Assembly: GCF_000382425.1 (NCBI RefSeq)
Contig: NZ_KB908300.1
Coordinates: forward strand, 62,001-126,000
DNA: 64,000 nt
Source of the DNA: Empedobacter brevis NBRC 14943 = ATCC 43319
GTDB lineage: Bacteria; Bacteroidota; Bacteroidia; Flavobacteriales; Weeksellaceae
Direction: 5' to 3'
Shown here: positions 36,915-46,059 of the stretch, one piece after another
Layout of the letters: the number at the start of each line of letters is the position of its first letter
How positions within the stretch are numbered: position 1 is the first letter of the stretch
Notes under the pieces: generated by a model
The model's database searches: none
What the model was told of the DNA's origin: nothing
Seen by the model: only the letters and a program-made list of their open reading frames with translations
Program-made: the position numbers and the translations under genes

Positions 36915-38018
36915 ATGAAAAAATTTTTCATCTTTCTTCACAAGTGGCTAGGATTGTTTACCGGGATAATCATCTTCATTGTAGCTATTACAGGTGCCAT
37001 TTTTTGTTTTCAAGATGAATTGAAAGATGCTTTGTTTAGCTATAGAAAAATTGAGGTAAGCCATCAATCATTTATACAACCTAGTCAAATCATTCAAAAC
37101 GTTCAAAAGAAAAATCCTAAACATCAGGTTTTGCGTGTGATGTATATGGATAAAAACCGCTCGACTGTTGTGATGACAAAAGATGACAAGAAGGAATCAT
37201 ATTTTATATATGTTAATCCTTACTCTGGCCAAATCCTGCATCAGGAAAATATGAAACAAGATTTCTTTTTGGTCATTCAATACATTCACATGAATCTTTT
37301 ACTAGGAGAAATTGGTAAAAATATTATTGGATTTTCGACAATAATTTTCATCATTATTATAATAAGTGGTTTGATTTTATGGTGGCCAAAGAAGAAAAAA
37401 CAAACCAAAAATGCACTGACAATAAAATGGAGTGCAAAGTGGAAGCGTGTCAATTACGACTTACACAATGTTTTAGGTTTTTATGCATTCTCTATAGCCA
37501 TAATCGTTGCTTTATCAGGATTAGCGTTTAGTTTCAAACCAGTTAGAAACTCGTATTCACAAATTGTGAATTTAGGAAAGTCTTATCTGAATGAAGAAAA
37601 AGGATATGTTTATCATCCTACCGAAATTTTAGAAAATAATTTTTCAAGTGTCGATAAAGCATATCAATATAGTTTAAAGAATAGCCCAACTGCTGCAATG
37701 CATTGGATTTATCTTCCTGTTCCTGACAAAAATCCGTTGGCGATTAGAGCTTACCACAAAAGTTTACGGTATTATAGTGTTGATGAATATCAATTTGATT
37801 CCGAAGAATTTCAAGTTTCTCAATTAATGGACAAAGATTTATCGAATGGTAAAAAGTTCTCTAACGCTATGTATGATATTCATACAGGGCAAATTTTAGG
37901 ATTGCTTGGAAAACTATTGGCTTTTACTTCTTCATTAATTGTAGCTAGTTTACCAATAACAGGCTTTCTTATTTGGCGAAACAAAAAACGTAAGTATAAA
38001 AAAATCTCAGTTAAATAA
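36915..38018 (+). CDS. PepSY-associated transmembrane protein (likely iron/siderophore reductase type)
   Basis: A 367-residue inner-membrane protein with four main hydrophobic segments (about 12-34, 132-158, 190-212, 330-352). The first carries HKWLGLFTGIIIFIVAITGAIFCFQDEL, the PepSY_TM signature, and two large loops lie outside the membrane. Histidines placed in the helices (HKWLG, YIHMNLLLGE, YDLHNVLGF, YDIHTGQILG) suit haem-type b coordination as in siderophore-reducing PepSY proteins. In such loci the protein releases iron by reducing the imported ferric siderophore; this is inferred from gene context. It is divergent from the TonB receptor. Confidence 0.87.
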   Translation: MKKFFIFLHKWLGLFTGIIIFIVAITGAIFCFQDELKDALFSYRKIEVSHQSFIQPSQIIQNVQKKNPKHQVLRVMYMDKNRSTVVMTKDDKKESYFIYVNPYSGQILHQENMKQDFFLVIQYIHMNLLLGEIGKNIIGFSTIIFIIIIISGLILWWPKKKKQTKNALTIKWSAKWKRVNYDLHNVLGFYAFSIAIIVALSGLAFSFKPVRNSYSQIVNLGKSYLNEEKGYVYHPTEILENNFSSVDKAYQYSLKNSPTAAMHWIYLPVPDKNPLAIRAYHKSLRYYSVDEYQFDSEEFQVSQLMDKDLSNGKKFSNAMYDIHTGQILGLLGKLLAFTSSLIVASLPITGFLIWRNKKRKYKKISVK

Positions 38019-38034
38019 CTGAGATTTTTTTTAT
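38000..38034. terminator. Bidirectional terminator between convergent genes
   Basis: Stem AAAATCTCAGTTA / TAACTGAGATTTT; the stop codon of the PepSY gene lies inside the hairpin. T-rich on both sides. Confidence 0.85.
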
Positions 38035-39288
38035 TTATTTTAACTCAACCTGCCTGATCTGCTTGATAAATAATGCAATTAATATTACAGTTAAAATAGT
38101 CATTGATCCTCCAAAAACAATCCCCGGAACTAATCCCAAAAATGTAGCAGCAATTCCACTTTCTAATGCTCCTAATTCATTAGAAGAACTCACAAATATT
38201 GAATTGACAGAAGAAACACGCCCTTTTAAATTCTCAGGTGTTTTAATTTGTAATATACTTTGACGAATGACCATCGAAATGGCATCAAAAGCACCTCCGA
38301 ACAGTAAAATTGCGAAACATATATATAGATTTCGGCTCAATCCAAACGAAATAATGCAAACTCCAAACATGGCAACAGCACCCAATAATTTTGGACCAAC
38401 ATTCCCTTTTAATAAACTAGGAATCATGGATAAGAAAAACATCATAATTAATGATCCTATGCCATGTGCCGAACGTAGCAAGCCAAATGCTTCGGATCCT
38501 TGATTCAATACTTTTTCTACAAAAGCAGGTAACAAAGATTCTGCTCCACCAAAGAAAACCGCAAACATATCCAAACTCAAAACAGCTAAAATAATCGGTG
38601 TTCCCCAAATAAATTTCAACCCCTCTTTGATACGTGTCATAGGCGATTCGGTAGACTCTGATTCAGAAGCCTCTGCCGGTTTTTTCGAAATCATAAAAAT
38701 CATGATCATTGAAATACACATGATTGTAAAAGCTGTTATTAGAGCTGCTTCTATCCCAAATTTCGCTAAAATTACTCCTCCTGCTAAAGGCCCTAAAACT
38801 GAACCAATCATAAAGGCAGAAGAAGAAATCGGAATTGCTTTTGTATAATTTTCTTTACGAACAACTAATGCCAGAAGTGCGAATAAAGCTGGTCCACTGA
38901 AAGATCGTGTTAATCCCAATATAAAAAAGGCAAAATAACAAACGCCTAAATAAACAGGTATTCCAATCGCCTCTCTAACGGAAGGGAAATTGACAATCAT
39001 CAAAACAAAAGAAGCCGTCATCAGACTACCGATACTTCTTATCAAAATCATTCGTTTATCTAATTTATCAACCAACTGCCCCGCATAAAAGGCTGTCAAA
39101 AGAATCGGAAAAAATTCTGCTAAACCTATTAATCCCAGAAAAATTTCTTTCTGTGTCACTTTAAAAATTTCGTAGGCTACTGAAGTACTCTGAATAAATA
39201 AAGCAAAGATTAATGAAAATCTTAAAAAGATGAATGGAATAAATTCTTTATTTTTCCAAACGGACGGAATTTTCTCCTCTGTCGTCAT
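38035..39288 (-). CDS. MFS exporter, EntS-like (MFS_3 family)
   Basis: A 417-residue membrane protein with 12 probable transmembrane segments and the MFS loop motif AGQLVDKLDKRMI between helices 2 and 3. It resembles the EntS/MFS_3 group, whose best-known member exports enterobactin. It is convergent with the PepSY protein next to a TonB receptor, so siderophore export is a reasonable guess. No siderophore biosynthesis genes are in the window. A long cytoplasmic loop (EASESESTESPMTRIKEGL) separates the two halves. Confidence 0.85.
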   Translation of the reverse strand: MTTEEKIPSVWKNKEFIPFIFLRFSLIFALFIQSTSVAYEIFKVTQKEIFLGLIGLAEFFPILLTAFYAGQLVDKLDKRMILIRSIGSLMTASFVLMIVNFPSVREAIGIPVYLGVCYFAFFILGLTRSFSGPALFALLALVVRKENYTKAIPISSSAFMIGSVLGPLAGGVILAKFGIEAALITAFTIMCISMIMIFMISKKPAEASESESTESPMTRIKEGLKFIWGTPIILAVLSLDMFAVFFGGAESLLPAFVEKVLNQGSEAFGLLRSAHGIGSLIMMFFLSMIPSLLKGNVGPKLLGAVAMFGVCIISFGLSRNLYICFAILLFGGAFDAISMVIRQSILQIKTPENLKGRVSSVNSIFVSSSNELGALESGIAATFLGLVPGIVFGGSMTILTVILIALFIKQIRQVELK

Positions 39289-39563
39289 TTTCTAAATTGA
39301 ATTTTTAAGGTTTAAATGTACATTGATTTTTATCAAATCATCTTGATTTTAGATAATAAATTTTTGAATGCGTACAAAAACAATCAGCATTCCTATCAGA
39401 ATATTTAAAAAAATTAACAAACAAATTTCTTTCTTAGTTTTCTTGAACTCTTCTTTATTTTTCTAGCTTTTATACCTGATAAATATTATGTTCTAAAGCT
39501 GTAAAAAAATTTGTCAGGTTTGATATATTATTTAATTTAGACTAAATAAAAATAATATAAGAT

Positions 39564-41276
39564 ATGAAAAAATTTACCTTTTTATTAGCACTATTACCAT
39601 TGGCATTAAATGCTCAAAATTTCAAAGAAATAGAAACTCCCATGGCTGATTATTACTACTCTTCCAGCGATGTTGCAGATTTTGACGGAGATGGTCTTTT
39701 AGATATTGTCTATAATGGGGCAATTGATTCTGATAAAGATGGAAATGTTGATGTTACCCACAATGAAATTTACAAAAATACAAATGGAGTTTATTCGGTT
39801 TACGGAGATTTAGGAATGAATTCTACTCACCTAGGGGATATAAAATTTATTGATTTTGACAATGACGGTTTGTTAGATATTATATCTACGGGGCTAAGTT
39901 ATAATGATATTGTTAATTATCAACAATACAAATTCAGGAATACAGGAAGCGGTTTCGAATTGATTGACAATACACCTGGAAAGATTTATGGCTCTTTAGA
40001 TGTTTTTGACTTCAATAATGATGGAAAACAAGACTTTGCCTTGAAGGGAACACAATATGTAAAAGGGAAAGGATTTACTTTCGAACTAGATTTGTATAAA
40101 AACAATGGAAATGGTTTCGATATAAAAAATGCGTGGTTGCCTGGAACTCAAAATGGAAACTTCAAGGTACTAGATTTGAATAACGATCATCTTCTTGATG
40201 CAGTTGTTTTTGGATTTGACGCTGATATGACACCTACTTTTAAAGTCTATTTAAACAACAATGGTCAATTGGAGTTTTCTCAGGATTTACCTGCAATGAG
40301 CGACGGAAAAATGGCTTATGCAGATTTCAATGCTGACGGATTTTTGGATTTGGTCGCTTCCGGAGTTGATGAAAATTTCAATGAATATTTAACTATCTTG
40401 TGGAATGACGGGAAAGGAAATTTTACCACAGAAATTATCGAAAATGAAGGTCTTTCAGGATCTAGTGTTCAAACCGGAGATTTAAATAATGATGGTTATT
40501 ATGATTTTATAGTAATCGGAAATGATGAAGATTTTAACGGATGGGTTAAAATTTTTCTTTATAATCCTTCTACTCATACTTTTACAAAAGCAGAAGATAC
40601 AGGATTGTTTAATCTTGGAAGCCAAGGAAATATAGTTCTTTTTGACTATGATAATGACAACCACCTAGATGTATTAATGTCTGGATTCGATTGGAGTCAT
40701 GAAGGTATGCCATCTCTAACAAAATTATTTAAAAACATCGCAACAGAGGAAAATAAAAAACCTCTTGCACCTACTGAACTTCATTTAGAGAAAAAAGAAA
40801 ACAGATTTAATTTTTCTTGGAATGGTGCAAGTGATGATAAAACCCCAACTGAGGCATTACGATACGAAATTAAAGTAGGAACAACAACTGGTGCACAAGA
40901 TATTGCAAAATACATTGTCACTACTCCTTCTTGGTTCTTAGAATTAGAGAATGCGCCTGCAAATGTTTACTGGAGTGTAAAATCTATTGATGCTTCTAAT
41001 ACGTACTCTGATGCTTCTAAAGAAGAAAATCTTGCGCTTACAGATTACTCGCTTACAAATCATTTACAACTTTACCCAAATCCTGCATCTGATAAAGTTT
41101 TCGTAAAAGCTGATAACTTGAATTCGGTTGAATTATACGATTTGCATGGAAGAAAAATAACTTTCCAATTAAACCCGGATCATTCTATCGATGTTTCGTC
41201 TTTACCAAAAGGTGTTTATATTGTTAAATTGAATATTAACGGTCAATCAATCACTAAAAAATTAATCAAAAAATAA
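39564..41276 (+). CDS. VCBS/FG-GAP repeat protein with fibronectin-type region, type IX secretion cargo
   Basis: A 570-residue secreted protein. Signal peptide 1-17 (ending LALNAQ). Seven Asp-rich repeats of the VCBS/FG-GAP type follow between about residues 35 and 380 (for example DFDGDGLLDI, DFDNDGLLDI, DFNNDGKQDF, DFNADGFLDL, DLNNDGYYDF, DYDNDNHLDV), which build a beta-propeller and bind Ca2+. A fibronectin-like domain (about 395-495) precedes the T9SS sorting domain (LQLYPNPASDKVFV ... KGVYIVKLNINGQSITKKLIKK). Adhesin or surface protein is likely; partner unknown. Single gene, terminator follows. Confidence 0.93.
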   Translation: MKKFTFLLALLPLALNAQNFKEIETPMADYYYSSSDVADFDGDGLLDIVYNGAIDSDKDGNVDVTHNEIYKNTNGVYSVYGDLGMNSTHLGDIKFIDFDNDGLLDIISTGLSYNDIVNYQQYKFRNTGSGFELIDNTPGKIYGSLDVFDFNNDGKQDFALKGTQYVKGKGFTFELDLYKNNGNGFDIKNAWLPGTQNGNFKVLDLNNDHLLDAVVFGFDADMTPTFKVYLNNNGQLEFSQDLPAMSDGKMAYADFNADGFLDLVASGVDENFNEYLTILWNDGKGNFTTEIIENEGLSGSSVQTGDLNNDGYYDFIVIGNDEDFNGWVKIFLYNPSTHTFTKAEDTGLFNLGSQGNIVLFDYDNDNHLDVLMSGFDWSHEGMPSLTKLFKNIATEENKKPLAPTELHLEKKENRFNFSWNGASDDKTPTEALRYEIKVGTTTGAQDIAKYIVTTPSWFLELENAPANVYWSVKSIDASNTYSDASKEENLALTDYSLTNHLQLYPNPASDKVFVKADNLNSVELYDLHGRKITFQLNPDHSIDVSSLPKGVYIVKLNINGQSITKKLIKK

Positions 41277-41308
41277 TTTATCACTAAAAACTAATCGATG
41301 TAAACAAA

Positions 41309-41336
41309 AGGTGAGCTGAAAATGCTCACTTTTTTG
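41309..41336 (+). terminator. Terminator of the VCBS-repeat gene
   Basis: Stem GTGAGC / GCTCAC (41311-41316, 41324-41329), loop TGAAAAT, followed by T6. Confidence 0.75.
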
Positions 41337-41345
41337 TTTTCTAAT

Positions 41346-41382
41346 AAAAAAATCTTCAAGCATTTCTACCTGAAGATTTTTG
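41346..41382 (-). terminator. Terminator of ribB
   Basis: Stem AAAATCTTCA / TGAAGATTTT with a 12-nt loop; on the minus strand it is followed by T7. Confidence 0.8.
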
Positions 41383-41412
41383 AAAGTTTACAGCCTGATT
41401 TTACATTCTGAT

Positions 41413-42075
41413 TTAAGCTAATTCCAATTCTTTTTGTTTTTCCAATTGAACACGATATTCATAGATATCCTCAATCGTTAAAACTGTCATTTCATGTTTT
41501 TCAGCAAAATCTATAATTTGAGGAACTTTTGCCATTGTGCCATCAGGATTTGTCAACTCGCATAAGACAGCTTCATTACCCAAACCTGCTAATCTCACAA
41601 TATCGATACTTCCTTCTGTATGTCCGCGACGCTCTATTACGCCTTTTGGACGCCCTATTAATGGAAAAATATGTCCGGGACGATTAAGATCTGATGGTTT
41701 TGCGAAAGCATGAACCGCCGTTTTAATCGTTTGAACACGATCTGCTGCAGAAACACCAGTCGTGACACCTTCTTTTGCTTCTATTGTAACTGTAAATGCT
41801 GTATGAAAACGTGAATTGTTATTTTCGACCATCGGATTCAGTTCCAATTGGTTTGCTTTTTCTGGTGTTAGACACAAGCAGACAATTCCGCTGCATTCAC
41901 GAATCAATAAAGCCATATCCGGTGATGTAATTGTGGAAGCAGGAAAAATGATATCACCTTCGTTTTCTCGGTTTTCATCATCAATTAATAAAATTCCTTT
42001 TCCGTTTTGAAGTTCTTTGATTGCATTTGCAATTCTTTCATTGGCATTCTTACCAAATTGTGTGATTGTTTTCAT
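41413..42075 (-). CDS. ribB: 3,4-dihydroxy-2-butanone 4-phosphate synthase
   Basis: A 220-residue enzyme converting ribulose 5-phosphate to DHBP, a riboflavin precursor. The acidic metal/substrate loop is [11 protein letters not shown] (about 31-41), followed by [10 protein letters not shown], the active-site block [22 protein letters not shown] and the histidine block [17 protein letters not shown]. It has no fused GTP cyclohydrolase II domain, so ribA is elsewhere. Its mRNA leader carries an FMN riboswitch (42214-42333), so flavin represses it. Its own terminator follows. Confidence 0.96.
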   Translation of the reverse strand: MKTITQFGKNANERIANAIKELQNGKGILLIDDENRENEGDIIFPASTITSPDMALLIRECSGIVCLCLTPEKANQLELNPMVENNNSRFHTAFTVTIEAKEGVTTGVSAADRVQTIKTAVHAFAKPSDLNRPGHIFPLIGRPKGVIERRGHTEGSIDIVRLAGLGNEAVLCELTNPDGTMAKVPQIIDFAEKHEMTVLTIEDIYEYRVQLEKQKELELA

Positions 42076-42151
42076 TTGATTTTTTTTGTTTGATCATGAA
42101 ACATCACTTCAGGGCGAAACATAAAAAATCGTCCTCCGAAACTCATAAAGC

Positions 42152-42173
42152 ATCACACCACAAAAGGTGCGAT
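42152..42173 (-). other. Hairpin in the leader between the FMN aptamer and ribB
   Basis: Stem ATCGCACC / GGTGTGAT (one G-U pair) with a TTTTGT loop on the minus strand. It could be part of the switching platform; it has no U run directly after it, so it does not look like a standard terminator. Confidence 0.35.
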
Positions 42174-42213
42174 ACTCAACTTTGTTCAGTACGACATGAT
42201 TATGTTCAATTTT

Positions 42214-42333
42214 CTTCTCTCATCCAGACTGTAACTGTCGGTTTTGGATTTTCACCAAATCAGTCCAATAACAAGAGTTAAAGGAGTCGCGGACTATAAC
42301 CGCCGGTAAGGAATTACACCTTGCCCCGAAGAA
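42214..42333 (-). ncRNA. FMN riboswitch (RFN element) controlling ribB
   Basis: Read on the minus strand, the conserved RFN blocks are in order: CTTCGGGGCAAGGTG, ATTCCTTACCGGCGGT, AGTCCGCGA, GATTTGGTGAAAATCCAAA, CCGACAGTTACAGTCTGGATG and GAGAAG. The P1 stem is closed by TCTTC and GAGAA(G). The aptamer lies about 138 nt before the ribB start, leaving a long expression platform without an obvious intrinsic terminator, so translation control is possible. The FMN riboswitch is a well-known class. Confidence 0.96.
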
Positions 42334-42391
42334 AATTTCGTTTAATTAATACTAATTTGTTTTGAAATAAATTACTATAAACTTTCAAACA

Positions 42392-42399
42392 CAAAGTTA
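42392..42399 (-). promoter_or_regulatory. Probable -7 box of the ribB riboswitch transcript
   Basis: TAACTTTG on the minus strand, about 59 nt before the RFN element, matches the Bacteroidota -7 consensus TAnnTTTG. No clear -33 element. Confidence 0.4.
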
Positions 42400-42718
42400 C
42401 AAAATAGAAATGAGTTATTTATAATGAGTAAAGATAAAATCATATCGACTATTTAAAGTTATATTTATTTAAATTCGTTATAAAATAGATCAACTTTTCA
42501 ATTGGAAATATTATTTATATTATTTATCTATTGGAATTAAACCTTTTTTTACCTCTGTCACTCTCTTATTTTATTCTCTCGAGCAAGAAGTTATTTGTAT
42601 AATATTTGTATACCCTTAACTTAATCGTAATAGAAATTTTCAATTCTAAAACTAATATTACTTTACCCTTAAATATTATTTAATTAATATCTTCGTACGA
42701 ATTATAAACAACTTTTCT
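42400..42718. other. Gene-free stretch between ribB leader and a T9SS cargo gene
   Basis: About 320 bp, very AT-rich. It should contain the promoter of the gene at 42719. A duplicated ATTTGTATA (around 42592-42612) is the only repeat I see. No open frame, RNA gene or terminator is supported. Confidence 0.5.
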
Positions 42719-43483
42719 ATGAAAAAAATTTTATTCTCTGGTGCATTATTAGCTTCATCTTTATTATTTAGTCAGATTAATTTAGAAAAAACATTTTCTA
42801 ATAACGAAAAAGTTACTGCAATTTCCAACAATAATGATATTGCATATATTTCTTCAACAAAAGATAATAAGCTTGTCTTGTATAATGCTGATTATTCAAT
42901 AAAAAAGATTATTAATGTGGATATGCCTGCTGATTATTCATTAAGATTTATTTATAATACAACTGATACTTGGTATTCAGTTTCGAAACAGATCTTTAAC
43001 TCTGATGATAATTACGAATTTGTTGTAGAAATCAGAAATAATCAACAATATAAAACTTTAATTATAGATGAAAATGGTAAAGTATTAAAAGATTTTCATC
43101 CAAATTACTCAAACTTTATTCAATCAGTATATTATGATAAAAAATCAAACAAGAACAAATTAATTGTTGATTTTACGACAAGCAATTTTACAGAGAATTA
43201 TCAAGAAGTTTATGTTTTACCAACCTCATCTTTATCAATAGAAGAAGTTAAAACAAACTCTAACTTACAAGCTTTTCCTAATCCTGCACAATCTACTTTA
43301 ACTATTGTTAATCCTAAAAACGGCATAAACAATGTAGAAATTTATGATATATCAGGAAGATTGATTCTAAAAAAAGAGTTTAATCCTTATGAGAATAAAA
43401 TTTCTATAGATGTTCAAGATTTATCTAATGGAAACTACATTTACAAAATAGGTAATTCTTCGGCTAAATTTATGAAAAAATAA
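42719..43483 (+). CDS. Hypothetical exported protein with type IX secretion sorting domain
   Basis: A 254-residue product with a signal peptide (1-19, ending SLLFSQ), an unrecognised middle region of about 150 residues that is rich in Asn, Ser, Lys and Tyr, and a C-terminal T9SS sorting domain (LQAFPNPAQSTLTIVN ... NVEIYDISGRLILKKEF ... SNGNYIYKIGNSSAKFMKK). It is therefore a small cargo of the type IX system, delivered to the outside. The middle has beta-strand-like repeats but no family I can name. Terminator follows. Confidence 0.8.
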   Translation: MKKILFSGALLASSLLFSQINLEKTFSNNEKVTAISNNNDIAYISSTKDNKLVLYNADYSIKKIINVDMPADYSLRFIYNTTDTWYSVSKQIFNSDDNYEFVVEIRNNQQYKTLIIDENGKVLKDFHPNYSNFIQSVYYDKKSNKNKLIVDFTTSNFTENYQEVYVLPTSSLSIEEVKTNSNLQAFPNPAQSTLTIVNPKNGINNVEIYDISGRLILKKEFNPYENKISIDVQDLSNGNYIYKIGNSSAKFMKK

Positions 43484-43487
43484 ATCC

Positions 43488-43520
43488 TAAAAAGCACCTT
43501 AAATGAGGTGCTTTTTTTAC
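43488..43520. terminator. Bidirectional terminator between convergent genes
   Basis: Stem AAAAAGCACCTTA / TGAGGTGCTTTTT (43488-43500, 43504-43516), loop AA plus a mismatch, T-rich on both sides. Confidence 0.85.
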
Positions 43521-44137
43521 AAATACTTCTCAAGAATAGGTTTAATCTGAGTTGCGATAAAATCATACCCTTTTTCATTTGGATGAACACCGTCTTTTGA
43601 GAGAAAAACTTCTTTATTGGCATTAAAACTTGAGAAAATATCTATAAATTCAATATCATTTTGAGCAGCCAATTCTTTTAATTTTTGATTATACAATTCA
43701 ATTTTTTGAGTAGTACGAAATTTACGTTCAGGAACGTTTATTCCATCAACAGTTTTAGAAATTGGTAAAATACTAATCAAATAAACATGCTTTGTAAATT
43801 CTTTTGCATGAGAAATCATTTGAGAAAGATTCGCTTCAAAATCAGATAACGAAACCAACTCTACATTATTTTTCTCAGCCAAGTCATTTGCTCCATACAA
43901 AAAGAAAATCAAATTTTCATCCGGTGAATACCGGGCTTGCACTTCAATTTCAAATCGTTTTATTAATCCTTCTGTTGTTTCTCCTCCTATTCCAAGATTA
44001 AAACAATTGATTTCATTTGTATTGTTTTGATAAAATTCGGCATGGCAATAACGTTTTAAAATATCCACATAACCTCCTAAAATTCCATCGTATTCTCCAT
44101 AGGTAATACTATCACCAAAAAATAAGCAGTTTGTCAT
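43517..44137 (-). CDS. SGNH/GDSL-type esterase
   Basis: A 206-residue SGNH hydrolase. Block I has FFGDSITYGEYDG (catalytic Ser about 9), Gly block FNLGIGGETTEGL (block II), Asn block LFFLYGANDLAEKN (block III) and the C-terminal DGVHPNEKGYDF (Asp/His, block V). No signal peptide, so it is probably cytoplasmic. Substrate unknown; relatives are lysophospholipases, thioesterases or esterases. It is the last gene of a leftward train after the radical SAM gene (18 bp gap), which makes a lipid substrate conceivable. Confidence 0.9.
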   Translation of the reverse strand: MTNCLFFGDSITYGEYDGILGGYVDILKRYCHAEFYQNNTNEINCFNLGIGGETTEGLIKRFEIEVQARYSPDENLIFFLYGANDLAEKNNVELVSLSDFEANLSQMISHAKEFTKHVYLISILPISKTVDGINVPERKFRTTQKIELYNQKLKELAAQNDIEFIDIFSSFNANKEVFLSKDGVHPNEKGYDFIATQIKPILEKYL

Positions 44138-44155
44138 TTCTTTAAAACTTCAAAT

Positions 44156-45565
44156 TTAAAACAAAACTTTATCCTCTTTCCTCAATTGCTCTAAATATTG
44201 AGCTTTATCATCACGATAAAATAAATTCATGGTCTCAAAGGGAATCAATTTCAACTCTTTGTTGACAATATGCACACACGATTTTTTAACTGCTCGAACA
44301 TCAAAATCATGTGCGTCCATAAAATTCATAATAATTATTCGAAACAAATTATCATAATCCAAATCCAATTCAGGCGCACAAACTTCCGGTAAACAGCAAA
44401 GCAACTGATTCACTTTTGGTTGTACTTTATCCACAGAAATTCCTGTGCTAAAAATATCCAACAACTGAACTTTCAATTCTTCATCTTGTTCGTAAACAAT
44501 TGTATTTTTTGATTCGTTATTCAATAAATCGGCAGGATTTATATAGCGTGTTAACGGAATTACCTCATCATTTAACTTTAACATATATCCCATTGCCAAA
44601 GCATCCGGGTTACATGGAACGGGAATAATATCATTTTCATTGAAAAGAGAATACTGATTCAGAATCTCTTGACGAACTTCCGTTAAGGTAATTTTTTCAT
44701 GAATAGAGTCTTCTCTGTTTCGACCTGCAATTTCTACAGGTTGAAAAGTAACTCCACGTACACATTTTTGTTTTAAAGCAAAATCGATAATTTTTCCAAT
44801 TTCATCCGTATTTTTATCCTTTTGCAAGACGACAACTAAAGTCGTTGAAAGGTTTAATTCATTCAGTTTTTCTAAAGCTTTCATTCGGATATCTGTCAAA
44901 TCTTTTCCTCTAAAATCTTCTAAAACTTCTTTTTTAAAAGAATCGAACTGCAGATAAACCTCAAATTCAGGTGCATAAGTTGCTAGTTTTTCAGCAAAAC
45001 CAGGATCATTCGCAATTCTAATTCCGTTCGTATTTAACATCAAATGTTTAATCGGTTTTGATTTGGCAATATCCATTATTTCGAAAAACTGTGGATGAAT
45101 TGTTGGTTCGCCACCACTAATCTGAACAACATCCGGTTCGCCTTCATTCTTTACAATCACATCAAACATTGCTTCAATCTGCTCTAAACTCCGGTGAGAA
45201 CCATAATGAGGCGACGACATGGCATAACAAGTTGGACACGTTAAATTGCACCGATCTGTCACCTCGACAATAGATAAACACGAATGTTGTTCGTGATCTA
45301 CACACAAACCACAATCATAAGGACAGCCATATTCAACATCAGTACCGAAATGCAAGGGCATTTCCGACGCTTTATTGTAGTTTCTAATGTTTTTATAGTA
45401 GTCAACATCCGACGCTATTTTCGTCTTGAAAAATCCATGATCGGGACATCTTTTTGTCATGAAAATATTTTCATCTTCAATGATTATTTTTGCTCCAACA
45501 CGTTTCAAACATTCCGGGCAAAGACTAATTGTATAATCGTAATAGGTATAATTTCTAATGGGCAT
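44156..45565 (-). CDS. Radical SAM protein of the MJ0619/COG1964 (tetraether lipid synthase-like) type
   Basis: A 469-residue radical SAM enzyme. N-terminal cysteines Cys16/Cys19 (CPEC) and Cys40 (CPDH) form a rubredoxin-like site. CPYDCGLC (Cys81, 85, 88) and Cys96 provide an auxiliary cluster, and the radical SAM motif is CNLTCPTC (Cys106, 110, 113). VQISGGEPTIHP is the GGE SAM-binding motif. More cysteines (390, 391, 396, 430) lie near the C-terminus, next to LIPFETMNLFYRD. This cysteine layout and tail resemble the archaeal MJ0619 family, which couples lipid tails. The bacterial substrate is unknown. Neighbours are small membrane proteins and a divergent Lgt-like protein. Confidence 0.85.
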   Translation of the reverse strand: MPIRNYTYYDYTISLCPECLKRVGAKIIIEDENIFMTKRCPDHGFFKTKIASDVDYYKNIRNYNKASEMPLHFGTDVEYGCPYDCGLCVDHEQHSCLSIVEVTDRCNLTCPTCYAMSSPHYGSHRSLEQIEAMFDVIVKNEGEPDVVQISGGEPTIHPQFFEIMDIAKSKPIKHLMLNTNGIRIANDPGFAEKLATYAPEFEVYLQFDSFKKEVLEDFRGKDLTDIRMKALEKLNELNLSTTLVVVLQKDKNTDEIGKIIDFALKQKCVRGVTFQPVEIAGRNREDSIHEKITLTEVRQEILNQYSLFNENDIIPVPCNPDALAMGYMLKLNDEVIPLTRYINPADLLNNESKNTIVYEQDEELKVQLLDIFSTGISVDKVQPKVNQLLCCLPEVCAPELDLDYDNLFRIIIMNFMDAHDFDVRAVKKSCVHIVNKELKLIPFETMNLFYRDDKAQYLEQLRKEDKVLF

Positions 45566-45581
45566 AGTAAAAGTTTAGTGT

Positions 45582-45812
45582 TTAAAATCCTCCAAAAATG
45601 AGAAAGATTAAAGCTATTGATAAAGAGAATAACCCCATAAATAAACCAAAAAATAAGATGGTTAATCGTTGTAGATTGATTTTTTTCTGAATTGATTGAT
45701 AAAGTAAACTAATAAGAGTAATAAGACTTGCGCCTATTAAAGCAACAAAAAGTAAAAAAAGAATTAATCCTTCTGTTGTTATAAAATTTTGTGAAAAAAT
45801 AAATGCTAACAT
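45582..45812 (-). CDS. Small two-helix membrane protein
   Basis: A 76-residue protein with two hydrophobic segments (about 15-38 and 49-74) separated by a basic turn (YQSIQKKINLQR). No recognisable family. It lies 10 bp downstream of another small membrane gene and 16 bp upstream of the radical SAM gene on the same strand, so it is probably part of one transcript. Similar in design to its neighbour but not in sequence. Confidence 0.65.
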   Translation of the reverse strand: MLAFIFSQNFITTEGLILFLLFVALIGASLITLISLLYQSIQKKINLQRLTILFFGLFMGLFSLSIALIFLIFGGF

Positions 45813-45822
45813 TCACAAAGTT

Positions 45823-46059
45823 TTACATCGATCCGCAAACAAGTCCGGAAACAAGAAGAGATGAAACTGCACAAATTGCAAATATTGACCAATAATATTT
45901 AGCTGATCGTTTTTCGTTGTTAAATGAGTTCACTGCATAAGCAATGATTACACTAAACAATCCAAATCCCATGGCAAAAGCTGCTAAAATAAATATTACC
46001 ACATAAATAAAATCATTACCTAAACCTCCTTCGGCAAATATTACAGCTAAATTATTCAT
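45823..46059 (-). CDS. Small two-helix membrane protein
   Basis: A 78-residue protein with two hydrophobic segments (about 16-44 and 56-76) and a charged loop (NSFNNEKRSAKYYW). Its start overlaps the stop of the Lgt-like gene by 8 bp, so translation is likely coupled. No family recognised. The short N-terminus is acidic and lacks a signal peptide. Confidence 0.68.
   Translation of the reverse strand: MNNLAVIFAEGGLGNDFIYVVIFILAAFAMGFGLFSVIIAYAVNSFNNEKRSAKYYWSIFAICAVSSLLVSGLVCGSM

Noticed and set aside
45284-45601. Open frame opposite the radical SAM gene N-terminus
   Set aside because: It overlaps a strongly supported gene completely on the other strand.
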